Part shown: positions 36,020 through 46,930 of the stretch, piece by piece
Numbering within the stretch: position 1 is the stretch's first letter
How the letters are laid out: each line of letters starts with the position of its first letter
Assembly (NCBI GenBank): GCA_037043015.1
Contig: CM073327.1
Coordinates: forward strand, 6,430,727-6,494,726
Direction of reading: 5' to 3'
Length of the DNA stretch: 64,000 nt
Source of the DNA: Bryum argenteum
Taxonomy: Eukaryota; Streptophyta; Bryopsida; Bryales; Bryaceae
Notes under the pieces: model-generated
Told to the model about the DNA's origin: nothing
What the model saw: the letters and a program-made list of their open reading frames with translations, nothing else
The model's database searches: none
Position numbers and translations under genes: made by a program

Positions 36020-36468
36020 GACCACTGTAATTGTGAAGAGTTAACAAGAACTCAAAGCTCTCGTCTTTACCTTTGAGGTGGGCTCTCTAAAATGTGAAGT
36101 CCATGAGCATTCTCTAGTAGATTTTTTTTTTTTTTTGTTTTTTGGAATATTGTGTTCAAGATAATATGATAGATTTATGTGTGAAATGACACGAACATGT
36201 CTTATCTCTCAACACTATAATAGAATACCAAAGAAAATTATCGATTCTTGTAATATAGAATATTATATATTACTACTAGAATTTACCCCCATTTGCTAAG
36301 TTTGTGTCTTGAAAGCCACGATTTATGTGTGAAATGACATGAACATGTCTTATCTCTCAATACTATAATAGAATACCAAAGAAAATGAATGATTCCTGTA
36401 ATATAGAATGTTATATATTACTACGAGAATCTACCCCCATTTGCTACGTTTGTGTTTTCATAGAAGCC
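36020..36468. repeat. Dispersed repeat copy 2 with about 148-bp tandem duplication
   Basis: 36020-36240 matches 34230-34430. Its distal part is then tandemly duplicated: 36173-36320 and 36321-36468 share ATTTATGTGTGAAATGACA, AATAGAATACCAAAGAAAAT and CCCCCATTTGCTA, with few differences. Confidence 0.8.
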
Positions 36469-38270
36469 ATATCTCCAGAGTAACTTAAACTACATTGTAA
36501 CATATTTTTGCTGAAATGTAGCTTTTGAAACTACGTTATAAGTAATTTTTCTCCTAGAGACATTCTTTTTTGCTTGTACTTCCAAATGGTGTTACCAAAT
36601 GGATTGATTCTTTTTAAGTAAGTGAAAGGGGAGAGTATTGGTACCACCTCAAACCTTTTAAATTGATTGCCACAACTTGAAGAGTCAAAATGGGCATCAC
36701 AATGATTCAGCATGGTGAAGAAGATTTTCGGGTGAGGATGGGATGGGATGGGGGCTCCATGATATGGGTCAAAGAAGCGGCTGCTATTATAGCACCTTGT
36801 TTTGTTCCTTGGCTTTTCAAGAGTTGCCAATAACTACTGGGGGCCATGCTCCAAGAATGGTGGTTGAAAATGCTTCTTCAACTTCATTTTTAAAAAATAA
36901 ATAAATTGTGGGCTGTCACTCTTCTTTAAAAAAAAAATAAAAATAATAATCATCTTTCTCATTCCTTTATGAGAGCCAGCAATCTTCTATCCAGACAAAG
37001 TGATTTAATGGCAACAATGAATTTAAAGAGATGGAATCACATTCTCTTTCTAGAATTGTGTTTTTTTTTTTTTAAACATTTATAACCCTTGCAGAAGAAG
37101 AAGGTTCTAAAGAAGAATCATTCTCTTTGAAGCATAATTCCCTCAAGCATTGTGATTGCAGGAAAGCATGTCTTTCCACAACGAAATAACATTACTTTAT
37201 TTGACGATTTGGAAAATTTTCATGATAATGTGTCTCTTAGCAAGTAGAATTTCAAATGAGTATAGCAAGTTTCTATAACGTGGATTTATCAATGTATGCA
37301 AGATCACAATCAGGAGTGTATGAAAAAGATTACATCGTTGGAAATCGGCGACTTGGATATTTTTCAGTTAGAAAGAAGGGGTTTACGCAGATTTTAAAAA
37401 CACCATAGACCCGAGATAAAACTTAACCTATAAAGATCCTAAACATGCATCATCGTATATATATATAAGAAAGATTCCACTTATACATCTCTAAACGATA
37501 CCTTCTTTAATTAAGTAATAATTTGAGGTGATAACTTATCTCAAAACATCCAAAATTGTCACAACATGCACCAAGCTATAGCCCTCAATTGTTGATGACA
37601 TTGATTGTTCCAAAACCAAAAATGAACATGGTGCTTTTCCAGATATTTTCCCTACTCCCCGTAAAATTTTGGAAGCTCCCGAAGATCAAGAGCTCTCTCT
37701 CTCTCTCACATTCATACCCGGGGACAGAAAAAGGTAAAAAGACAAATCACTGTGCCGCAAACAAACACAAAACCACTGTAGTCAATGCCTAGCTAGCTAG
37801 CTACAATACTGTTACTACTGTAAGTTCCATTTCCGGATAACTGTAGCTACAATGCTGGTAAGTTTCCGCTTTTCAGAACTAGCTAGTACAGTACGAGAGA
37901 CCAGGAAAGCGGCAATGGGAAAAAGGAGGAATCGTTTGTTTGTGTTTGTTCGGGTGTGGGCAAGCTTGATTGATGAAAGGAGCGAGATAGAGAGAGAGGA
38001 GTATCGTAGGACTGGTGGGGGTGGCAGAGTAGCGGCAAGAATGTCAGCGGCCGGCACTGTTGTGGAGTTATGAGCCCGGCAGCAACGAGCGGCACAGAGG
38101 CCTTGTCAGAGAGAGGCTCAGTAGCCTCGCCACTGCTGCACTCCCGAGGCTCTTCTTCACGCATGCTTTGGCTTTGTTTTGTTTTGGATCATCGCCTTTT
38201 CGTGATGAGATGAGCAATGATGCGCATGTCTAGAAGCGAAGGACTTCGAAGCTTTCCCTCATCAAAGCTT
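36469..38270. other. Intergenic DNA beside the bHLH gene island
   Basis: (CT)n at 37692-37706 and (AGCT)n near 37793-37804. 37850-38200 is richer in GC with short overlapping frames on both strands, none convincing. Confidence 0.4.
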
Positions 38271-38275
38271 GACAC

Positions 38276-39070
38276 CGAATCTTGTTACTGTTGCAGACTT
38301 TCTGCTACTTCCTTCCAAAGCGCATAAGTCCAAACAGTTTCTGTTGTAAGAAACAAGCGGTCGTTCGACTCTCACCGTTAACGTTACATGTGAACTGCGA
38401 ACGAACAGAGGTTCGAAGGGATGCTTGATCGAGCTTGCTCGGATCCTGTTACAGACTTCCTGCAACTTCAAAAGGAATGAATGGGGCCAAACCAAGTACG
38501 GGCAGGCCTCTATTTTTTAATGAGAGCAATTGGATAACAAAACGCGAAGTTGATCGCTACGGAAAGACAGAGGGTGCTTCGAGTAATGAGTAACTATCTC
38601 TAGATAGCTGGGATCCTGTTTACAGACTTTCTGCAACTTAGTACAAACCTAGTGAGCACAATTAACGGGAAATTGGTAGTTTCAGAAAGCAGAGGGATCC
38701 TGGTATGTACAGACATCTCGCAACTTCATAAGGAATGACTCAGAAGCATGTAGAGTGAGAACAATTCCATCAACAGAACGCGAACTTGACACAATTTTGA
38801 AACAGAGGAATGTCGAAGGAGTTTATTAATCAAGAGAAGATGCGTAGGCATAAAAGAAGAGTATCATAGTCTCAGTTTCCCAATGAAGGCTTCAGTTCCG
38901 AAACAGAGGATGCTCAAAGGAGTATCTTATGGTAGCTAGGATTCTGTGGAACTTCAGGAGGGTCTGGCAGCACGACTCAGGAGAATGCAAGGTCTGGACC
39001 ACGTCTCCGGTGAAACCGTTGTAAAACAGAGGATGGTCGGAAGAGTATGTGGACACCGACATGAAGCATC
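38276..39070. repeat. Diverged minisatellite 3' of the bHLH gene
   Basis: At least five degenerate units of roughly 110-220 bp. Each has a phrase like GGATCCTGTTACAGACTTCC followed by TGCAACTTC (near 38280, 38440, 38612, 38696, 38936), then a second phrase like GAAACAGAGGATGCTCAAAG (near 38405, 38565, 38802, 38898, 39022). The order is conserved, spacing varies. No frame runs through the units. Confidence 0.65.
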
Positions 39071-39540
39071 AAAAAAGGGACATCCATGGTTTGGAATCTC
39101 GTCGATCGATCCGCATTGGCCGAATGATCAATGCTAGCTAGAGCAATATGGACAGCATTTGCACATGACACGGAGAGGTTGTAATCAAATTACAGAATGT
39201 ACTTATATGATATTATAAGTAAACGCGATGTACAAGTGTTTAGGACGATGTTCGAAGCCCTAAAAGAATTGGATCCCCAGAACAAACATCCGAAAAAGCT
39301 CACATCACCACTCCCGGTGACGGCCAACTCGCAATGTTGATACTGTGAAAACCAACCGGGCTCCTGAAGCAAATCGCTAAACACTAGCAATCGCATGATA
39401 CAATCCGGGAAGAGCCAGAGCCAGGAAAATGTCCAGACAGAAGAATGTGGACTGGTGGTGGCTCTGTCTGTAAACGATATGTAAAAACACATATGTATGG
39501 TATCAGGGGAAGGTCTTGGATGGGCGCCATGGATGGTGAT

Positions 39541-40947
39541 TCAGATAATCACCTGGCCTGTGGCGGTGTCCACAAACTCCTTCCACTTCTCGCACTTGGC
39601 TTCGGAGACGGAGTCGCTGCCGTGGCAAAGGTCCCACACCTTGTGCTGCAGGAAGCGGACGTACTCGAACGTCTGGCTCAGCATGTGGACGGTGTCCAGA
39701 CGCTCGCCGTTCGGCACCAGGCTCTGCAGCACGCGGATGCGGTCCGTGAACTTCTCACGCCGCGTACGCGCCGCGATGCTCTGGGGATCGGTCGCAGTAC
39801 CATGACGGCGCCGCTGCTTCGGCGCCGGCGGCGTGCTGCTGGAGTCCTTGTTGAACGAACTGTACGAACCGTTGCTCTGCGTGTTGCTGTACAGCAGCGC
39901 GCTCAGAGCCGCGGCGTCGAACTTGTCTGCGTTCACTGGCTCCACTTTCTCGCCACTCATCATCTCGAATGAGCGCTTGTTAGAGTTGTTCCCCGCCGCC
40001 AGCTTGAACAAGTGCGGGTCCAAGGGAGTCGTGGGCGAGCTCGGTGACGACTTCGACTCGGATGGCGGATTCGAGGACACCTGAGCCCAGGGCTCGTCGC
40101 TCCATCGGAGCCGCTGGTGATCCACCGATGGGCCCTTAGCCGGGATTGCCAGGTGCGTGGGCTTGGCGGGCTTCTGCTCAGGCTCGCCAGCGAAGAACGA
40201 CTGGCAGAAACTGGGTCCATGATTAGAGGAAACCAGAGAGTCCAATTCGCCTGCCGAGAATGAGAGCCCCGTATCAGCCGTGTCGTCCAGCATTGGCTCG
40301 AATCGGAACTCGGGTGGCAGCTGAAGCGGTTCGCCGCCCGCTGCCCAGAAGTCGTCAACGCAATTCATGCTGCCGTAGCTCAGACTATCATTGCTGAGGT
40401 AGTGGTCGGACAGCTGCTGCTGCTGCTGCGATTGAGCCTGAGTGACCACCCTCGTCTCGGAGAACGCCGCAATGGCGGTTCCCAACTCGGACGAGGGGCG
40501 CGAAGGAAAGACCGTCACCGGTGATCCAACGCATAAACTTGGAGTACTGCATGAGCCAGTAGTGGTAGTAATAGTGTTGTTGATAGACTCAAACGAGGGG
40601 TTGCGCGCCAGCGGCTGCGCTCCTGCACTTGGGGCCAAGGGGGTGTTGGCGCGCCCAAGTGCGGCACTAGCCGCTTGCTGCATGAGGTAACTGCTCACGA
40701 ATGAGTTCAAAATGCCCGTGTCGCCACCATCGCTCGAACTACCAGCACCTTTGCCAGTGCAAGTGGTAGTCCACGTCGGGAGCGCCCCACTCCTTGAAAC
40801 ATCGAAGTATGAGCTCGAAGCATCGCCCTGAGCCACGCCTTGATTCCACCTCCATCGCTGCAACCCTGCTGCTGGCTCCTTTCCCAGAAAACAATCCTCA
40901 ACTCTTGCCACCATCTCTGCTACAAACCTCAACGCCAATCCTCTCAC
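39541..40947 (-). CDS. bHLH transcription factor with atypical basic region
   Basis: Uninterrupted 468-codon frame with GC-richer codon use than its surroundings, the only intact gene here. The first ATG is at 40947; an ATG at residue 12 (40914, MVARVEDCFLGKEP) is an equally likely start. Residues 1-360 are low-complexity Ser/Gln/Thr-rich with a QQQQQ run, typical of activation regions. The bHLH domain follows KQRRRHGTATDP: basic QSIAARTRREKFTDR, helix 1 IRVLQSLVPNG, loop ERLDT, helix 2 VHMLSQTFEYVRFLQHKVWDL, then a 30-residue tail. TDPQS-x-AAR and LVPNG recall the plant RSL/HEC-type (subfamily VIII) domain, but helix 2 differs. The canonical His and Glu of E-box binders are Gln and Ala, so DNA contacts should be altered. 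Nuclear, probably dimeric; target and process unknown. Confidence 0.9.
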   Translation of the reverse strand: MRGLALRFVAEMVARVEDCFLGKEPAAGLQRWRWNQGVAQGDASSSYFDVSRSGALPTWTTTCTGKGAGSSSDGGDTGILNSFVSSYLMQQAASAALGRANTPLAPSAGAQPLARNPSFESINNTITTTTGSCSTPSLCVGSPVTVFPSRPSSELGTAIAAFSETRVVTQAQSQQQQQLSDHYLSNDSLSYGSMNCVDDFWAAGGEPLQLPPEFRFEPMLDDTADTGLSFSAGELDSLVSSNHGPSFCQSFFAGEPEQKPAKPTHLAIPAKGPSVDHQRLRWSDEPWAQVSSNPPSESKSSPSSPTTPLDPHLFKLAAGNNSNKRSFEMMSGEKVEPVNADKFDAAALSALLYSNTQSNGSYSSFNKDSSSTPPAPKQRRRHGTATDPQSIAARTRREKFTDRIRVLQSLVPNGERLDTVHMLSQTFEYVRFLQHKVWDLCHGSDSVSEAKCEKWKEFVDTATGQVII

Positions 40948-41172
40948 TCAAAGCTCACCATCCATCTATCTACTACCCAGTGGTCATACAGCCTCCGAAC
41001 GCACCAGGAACTTCTAGCATTTGCACTGATCGTCGAGCAGCAGTAGTAGAAGTGGTAGCACTTGCAGCAATGTATGTATCGGCAGGCAGTGGAAAGAAGA
41101 ATAGGGGATGGTTATATAATATGTAAAGGCCGGGGAGAAGGGGGAGTAGCTAGTGGAGGGGGATGGAGCCGG

Positions 41173-41180
41173 ATTTTATA
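41173..41180 (-). promoter_or_regulatory. TATA box of the bHLH gene
   Basis: TATAAAAT on the minus strand, about 225 bp before the first ATG. A second candidate, TATTATATAA, is at about 41113-41122. Upstream sequence to 41400 is GC-rich with CCCGGGC-type phrases. The shorter distance of the second box is also plausible; transcription data would decide. Confidence 0.5.
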
Positions 41181-41199
41181 CTGGGCTTGCAGGGAGAGG

Positions 41200-42991
41200 G
41201 AGGGAGGGTCTGGGCGCCGAGGGCCCGGTATTGCGCCTCGGGTTCTAGACCCGGGCTCGCGATCGATGGGTTCGTGGCAGCTTCTGGGAGCTGACCTTGC
41301 TGCGGAGGGCGGATTCCTGCCGCGGGCTGCCGCGCGTGGACGCCGGGGGGAGCGCGGGAGGCGCATTAATGAGGATTCCCTGTGCCGCTGACTGATTTCG
41401 GGCCTGTCGAGGCAAAGAATAGAATGCCTCTCATGATCTCTCAGATTCCAAGAATCATGCGCGCTCTTCATGCCCCTTCCCTTCCTTCCTAGCTTCCCCT
41501 CCTCCTTCCCTTCCCCTACCTTACAATTCACTGTTTCCTCTCATCAATCAAACTCTGCTTTTTTTTATAGGAAATTGGTTTGGTGGGATTTTGTTTTGTT
41601 TAGTGCACGTTAGTGTGCACGGGTGCTCACCCTCAACAAGCATCGCAACAAACAAAACTTCTCTCACATTTTTATAATACAAAAACAAACTCTGCTTCTT
41701 TCTAATTCTCTTTTTTTTTCTTTTTCGAAAGCTAATGATTTCACTCCTCGTGGGGATCTTTATCTAGAGCAATGCCCTGTCCTCAACCTCGGAAGAAGGG
41801 CCCCATGTGCCCCATAACACAAAATTCACCTTTCGTGCTTGCTCAATATCATCAACTCTCCCATGTAATCTTGTCGTGCTACCCTAAGTTTCATGTCGTT
41901 CACAAATCGAGTCTGCTACCATCGTGAAGCCGCTGCGGCGGTTGTCACAATGATCCCAAGGAACGGACACGCTAAAAAAATAATTAAGATGACCTTGCTT
42001 GAGAGGCGATTGCCAAGGTGAGCTTAACGACGAGCAGCATTGAAGATTATGAGCAGCATTGACAATTACAACTGCGATAGAGATTAACGCGCAACTCTGA
42101 CTCCATCACTCTCCTACACTTAACCAAGCAGGATTGAAATAGCATATCAGCATCAACTCAATTGTTGAAACCGATCGTGTGAGTCGAATCCTTGTTACCC
42201 TCCGACCAATTTAACCATGCCCTTGTTGTATTCCCACCCGTCAATGACAAAGCTACATTAGACCAAACTTTCAGAACGAGCGTCCAAGGGCTTGCTTGGG
42301 CGTTTTAAGAGTTAAGCTATTTAGCATACCATACGTCTTCTAAGGTTTCTTATGTCATCGTCACCCTTCCATGTGCTTGGTTGTGGGTACCAACAACACA
42401 CAATCGTAACTAAATAGCATACCACATCGGTTATCTCAAGCCTCCAATTACGCCCATGGGTGAAGATTCTCGGGCCTCCAATTACGCCCATGGGGGGTGA
42501 CGATACTCGTAGAACATGTATGTGGTCTTGGGATGCTCACTCTAAACCATCAAAACAAGCAAAATTCCAATCTCCCAAATCCTATAACATAAAACAACCT
42601 CTGCTTTTTTTTCTTTTTTTTTTTTTTTAAGGAAAATAAATTTCACTAGCCATGGAAATTCGAGCACTTGTGTGCACGAGTGCAAACAAAAGCTCCTGAA
42701 GTCTTGTCAAGCATTTTATAATAGCAATAAATTGCAGTGGCACACAATATATGGTCGAATGTTCTGGAATGTCCTCCCTCCACCCCCCCTTTTTCCATTG
42801 CCCACTCATTCCAGGGGTATGCAAAGTCACTAACACTTGATTAGACCATCTTATATTTGTCACCTTTGATGTCAAATTTGGCACTTGGGGGCTCACGGAA
42901 GAGCCACTTCTGGAATTCATAACTATGGGCCAAGTGTTGTTTTACCATTCCAAGGTTAAGGTGAAAAAGTAAATAAAATTCTAGTGTAGAT
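41200..42991. other. bHLH upstream region and intergenic DNA
   Basis: Beyond the promoter this holds a 35-bp tandem (GGCCTCCAATTACGCCCATG twice, 42445-42505) and an isolated family-A-like right terminus (GGGCTTGCTTGGGCGTTTTA ending at 42311, then TTAA at 42312-42315). No further gene seen. Confidence 0.45.
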
Positions 42992-43240
42992 GCCACATTT
43001 AACTAAATCCGGACTCATTCACAAAGTATGGACTGGAGCAAATTTTGGAAATTACAATTTTCTGGGATGATCACTACACCAATTGAAAAATTACATCGGG
43101 GTTGTGAGTATCTTTATATTCTCCAAAGATCCCCCAATTTACATTTTCGTGTTCACACTTTATCTTACTCATATGAGTATGATGGATCCCCCGTTGCCCT
43201 ACTTCTGGACTGTTGCAGTCCAGAAGAAGTTAAATGTGTC
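42992..43240. mobile_element. MITE family P, copy 1
   Basis: 249 bp with inverted ends GCCACATTTAACT / AGTTAAATGTGTC. A hairpin (CTTCTGGACT..AGTCCAGAAG) lies just inside the right end and the palindrome CTCATATGAG is internal. Copies 2 (51482-51730, reverse) and 3 (53016-53267) are close. AT flanks both sides of copies 1 and 3, a possible 2-bp duplication. Non-coding. Confidence 0.7.
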
Positions 43241-43384
43241 ATGTGGAAACTATTAAACCACATTCTTGCTTATTTAAGATAGATAGATAGATAGGTACCC
43301 TCGTCCTTTTCTAAGGAGCCGGTGTGAATGAAGTGTTCATTCGTAATGGTGATAACCCAATGTCCAGTAAATTAGGGGAATTGA

Positions 43385-43622
43385 AACAATACTACTTCAA
43401 TCCCCCGTTTTGAGGGTAAACACTATAACTCGGTTGGTTTCTAGTGCCTTGAAGATACTTGACATAGGGCTTTGAGGTACCCATACAACAAGATCCAAGG
43501 ACCCCCTCACCATAGTTGGGTGGACTACAGTGGTGAGCACCACGCTGACATGGGGAATAGAACCCATGACCTCCTCATTGGGGTCATGAGCCCCAACCAC
43601 CAAGCTAAGGCATCATGTGCCC
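43385..43622 (-). mobile_element. tRNA-derived SINE
   Basis: On the minus strand a Pol III A box (TTAGCTTGGTGGTTGG, around 43600) is followed about 40 nt later by a B box (GGTTCTATTCC, around 43560, 10 of 11 consensus positions), the internal promoter arrangement of tRNA-derived SINEs. The body continues to about 43385. It resembles the Au-SINE type in promoter organisation; I did not find target duplications. Confidence 0.65.
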
Positions 43623-44735
43623 TTTGCTTATTACATAGAAGAGAATGAACCTCATGTGCACACGAGTGGAGTTAAGTTATTTTTCATTTGGCACTTCTAG
43701 AACTCATATAATTGTTTCAAAGTATTACAAGACATTTGTTTAAAAAACAGGAGAAATTTCATGTAAGGAAACACTTTTGTAAAATAATTTCAAGTTGGGG
43801 AACAATCACAAAATGTTTGCAAAGAGGGGAAGGAAAAATGTTTCATTGTCGCGGCTTCATGAGCAAGTAGAAGAAGCTATACAGTAACTTTAATTTGCTA
43901 AGATGCCACTTTCTTCATATTAATTTCAATTTGTTTACAAGTGTTAAGAAAATGAAACAAAACCAAAATAAATAAATTAAAAATGTTCCTCTCCTTGCTA
44001 ATATTTTACATTTGTTCCTTTATTTGGAAATAATTTACAAAAGTGTTTTCTTAAATTTAATAATAAAAAAATAAAAATAAAAAACAACCCAACTTCTTCT
44101 GGGAGAAAGGAGCCCATATACACTTCAAAAACCTAACATAATTGTACAAGGAGTGTTTAAATTTTGCAGGCAAATCATATAAATCTCGTTTATTGCATAA
44201 TCTCAAAAACAAATAAATAAATAAAATCCCCCATTTTCAGTTATATAATCTGCAAATAAATTAGTGTGACCCTCTGGTCTGTTTTTAATTAATGAGGATT
44301 AATTAATATTACTGTATGTCATACTGTATAGAGAATCGTGGACTTTGGTAACAGGATCTCAAACTAACATTGTTCTTAATTTATGCCAGTCTTAAAACAA
44401 GGGACTTGATTCTTTCTCCTCAAATTCATTGTTGACTTGAGTTTTATTTGAAAATTTTATTCTACAATTTAAAAATAATAAGAAGTCTCGCATGTCTTTA
44501 AGGGAAAGTTGGAATAATTAAATCCCTAAACATACTTATGTCTATTTTTAAGTCTAAAAACCACATTCTTTTGTAAAAATAAGTGAAAATAAGCTAATCA
44601 TAATAAACTTCTTGTAAGTAAGATGAATTGATTTTGGAGCCTAGCAGGCCTCCATTGGTTGCAAGATTATAATGCATCAATGAATAAAAATAAAAAAGAA
44701 ATATCATTGATTTTACTTTATACTATAAAATTCAT
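43623..44735. other. AT-rich intergenic DNA
   Basis: Nothing recognised. Confidence 0.5.
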
Positions 44736-44739
44736 TTAA

Positions 44740-44963
44740 CCCTTAAAAGTCCCTTGGGGATAGTATGTACGCTGTCGTATAATTAGGATTTGCTACCAAC
44801 AAGAAACTCTAAACTGGAATTGTAATAGCTCACTAGAACCGCATTAATTCAAATGTCAACTTCTTCTTTGAACTCAAACCATTAAAGGTGTGCATTCACT
44901 ATAAATACAACCAAAATACACCGTATTCTACTGGTCGCCACGGCACGCTCAGACCTTTAGGGG
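44740..44963. mobile_element. TTAA-flanked MITE I (224 bp)
   Basis: TTAA at 44736-44739 and 44964-44967. Left end CCCTTAAAAGTCCC; right end in reverse CCCCTAAAGGTCTG, imperfect inverted termini that bridge the CCCTTAAA and CCCCTAAA types. No coding capacity. Confidence 0.65.
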
Positions 44964-44984
44964 TTAACTAAAAAGATGTTCATC

Positions 44985-45470
44985 TTCATCTCAATAGTAG
45001 TATACACCAAAAAGTATAATCAATGAGAATTTTAGTCTTACAATGGTGAAAATTGCCCTCAAATTTTTTAAGATATAAAACTAAATCAAATTGGAATTGT
45101 TACACTAATTGACTTATTGAAAATTAATAAATCACATTCTCATAGAGAAATTTAATCATAAGTTCATACTTATGAAAATATTTTTATGACTTATTCAAAT
45201 TCTTGATTAAATATCACAATATGATCTTTGTATACACCAGAAGTATATCCATGGTGGCACAATTTATCCAAGCTTAGGTGTAGAATGCCACTACTAGTAT
45301 ACTCATGATGACTACCTTTCCATTAGTGTTAACACCTAACCCCTCTGAAAATACACTAAAAAGCATGCCCGAGGGGTATGCTTGGGCGTTTAAGGGTTAA
45401 CTGACCTCAATTTTGTAATAACTTACTAGTACCATCATATGAACCTATGAAGGGAATTATTGGGAACAAG
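44985..45470 (-). repeat. Dispersed repeat M, copy 1, carrying a TTAA insertion
   Basis: Inverted copy of 48540-48885: shared phrases include GGTGAAAATTGCCCT, GTTACACTAATTGACTTA, TAGAATGCCACTA and CCTTTCCATTAGTGTTAA. The copy is split at a TTAA by the 64-bp insertion at 45333-45396. Confidence 0.75.
45333..45396. mobile_element. Internally deleted family-A element with known empty site
   Basis: 64 bp between TTAA 45329-45332 and TTAA 45397-45400. The right terminus (GCTTGGGCGTTTAAGGG) is that of family A; the left is degraded. In the related repeat at 48540-48885 the same point reads GTTAAC with a single TTAA (48576-48579) and no insert, which shows target-site duplication of TTAA directly. 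Confidence 0.8.
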
Positions 45471-46125
45471 TGGATTAGCTCTAATTTAATTCCATCATTG
45501 GCACACAAACTCTTTGATAATTTACAAAACCCATTAGGCCTTTCCAACTCATGTCACCTAAAATCTTTATCTTTTTAATTACTACATCAATTAATTACTC
45601 TTACTTTTCTTAATGGTTATCAAGAAGGGCCTACTTATTCTCCCAATGCTAGCCATCATAGCTATAGCACCGTTATTTTCTCTCCTCTCATCATTTTCTT
45701 TTTAGAAAGGTGAAGGAATGAATATGTCTCTTTTTGGATGTCAACCCCTTCCATTTTGGACTCACCCTTTCCATTTTGAGGTGAGTAATTATGATAATTT
45801 TGGGGCTGACTTTTTCTAAGAGGCTTAGATTTCATATCATTCAAAATGAGCTCAAGTGTTTCTACTCAAGTGTTTTTCATGAAGGAATTTTATAAAGAAA
45901 AAAGGTGATTTATTGTATAGGAATAAACATTCATTCATGCCAAAGTGAGTTTTTTGCTTTATTGGAGCAAAAGTCCAAAATTCTTGCAAGGAGCATTTCG
46001 AAATGATAAAGGGTGTAGTAACCTCGTAAAATCCACTTAGTGTACTTTTCTTACAATAGTTTTATTTTGGTAATTTAGTGAATTTGGGGTGAAGGACCTA
46101 TGTGAGAATTAAAGAAATTAAAAAC
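45471..46125. other. AT-rich intergenic DNA
   Basis: Nothing recognised. Confidence 0.5.
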
Positions 46126-46930
46126 AAATTGTACGGGGTTAAATATAGAGGAATGGGTAAGGGCATGATATGGGTACCACTAAGACGCCTCTCATTATGT
46201 GTAATTCATTATATATGTGCCAGAATTCCTTTTTTAACCCCTGTATACAAATATAGCCATGTCACCTATAATACCATCTGGTGAGAATATTTTTTTAGTA
46301 TTGTTTTTTTTTACCAAAAAAGTAATTCTTAAAAATCACACTATTTTTGGAGGGGGTACCCATATCACGCCCTTACCCAAATAGATTTTTTTTTTTTTTT
46401 TTTTGTTTTTTTTTTTTTTTTGGTATGAAATGTTCATACGAACCTCCATATCTTTTTGAATATTCTTACATGAAATTACATGATACTTGAGATACTAAAC
46501 AATGTACTTGTACCAACTAAGAAAATGATCAAATAATCGTAATCTTATGAGCGTTTACATACCAGCCATCGGCGGACGGACGGGTTCCTACTGCCAAAAA
46601 GTTGTCCGGGTACAATTTTGCAGTTTTGTGTAGAAATGACGAGCTCGTATTAGTGGGTCTGTAAAAGTGACCGGTTCACATACCATGATCATGAATTTGG
46701 TACTTCTCCCGTCGTAATGTACATCCCAAGGGACAACCGAATTTAATGGTAACATGAAAAAAGAGACAACATCTTACAAAAGATTGGAATCATGAAAATA
46801 GGATTTGGCATCATCTATCTATGCCTTTCTAGGAGCCTCGTACATTTTGGATAGGAATTACTCGTACAATGTTGTAGCAAATACACTATTACTTGCTTGG
46901 GGAAAAACCCTAGAGGATGTATGGTATATA
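46126..46930. repeat. Tandem segmental duplication, unit 1
   Basis: Pairs with 46931-47735. Both begin AAATTGTA.GGGGTTAAATA and end CCCTAGAGGATGTATGGTA, and share long internal stretches (GTTGTCCGGGTACAATTTTG, GTGACCGGTTCACATACC, TTACAAAAGATTGGAATCA). Unit 1 carries MITE Q and a long T tract (about 46386-46421); unit 2 carries MITE N instead. Confidence 0.75.
46155..46378. mobile_element. MITE Q with 24-bp terminal inverted repeats
   Basis: 224 bp with 24-bp inverted ends that match at 23 positions: they begin GGGTAAGGGC at 46155 and, in reverse, GGGTAAGGGC at 46378, both reaching ATATGGGTACC. It is absent from the matching place in duplication unit 2. AAT or AAAT flanks both sides. Non-coding. 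Confidence 0.75.

Noticed and set aside
39445-40690. Plus-strand frames of 80-175 codons
   Set aside because: They overlap the well-supported bHLH gene on the minus strand and are its shadows.
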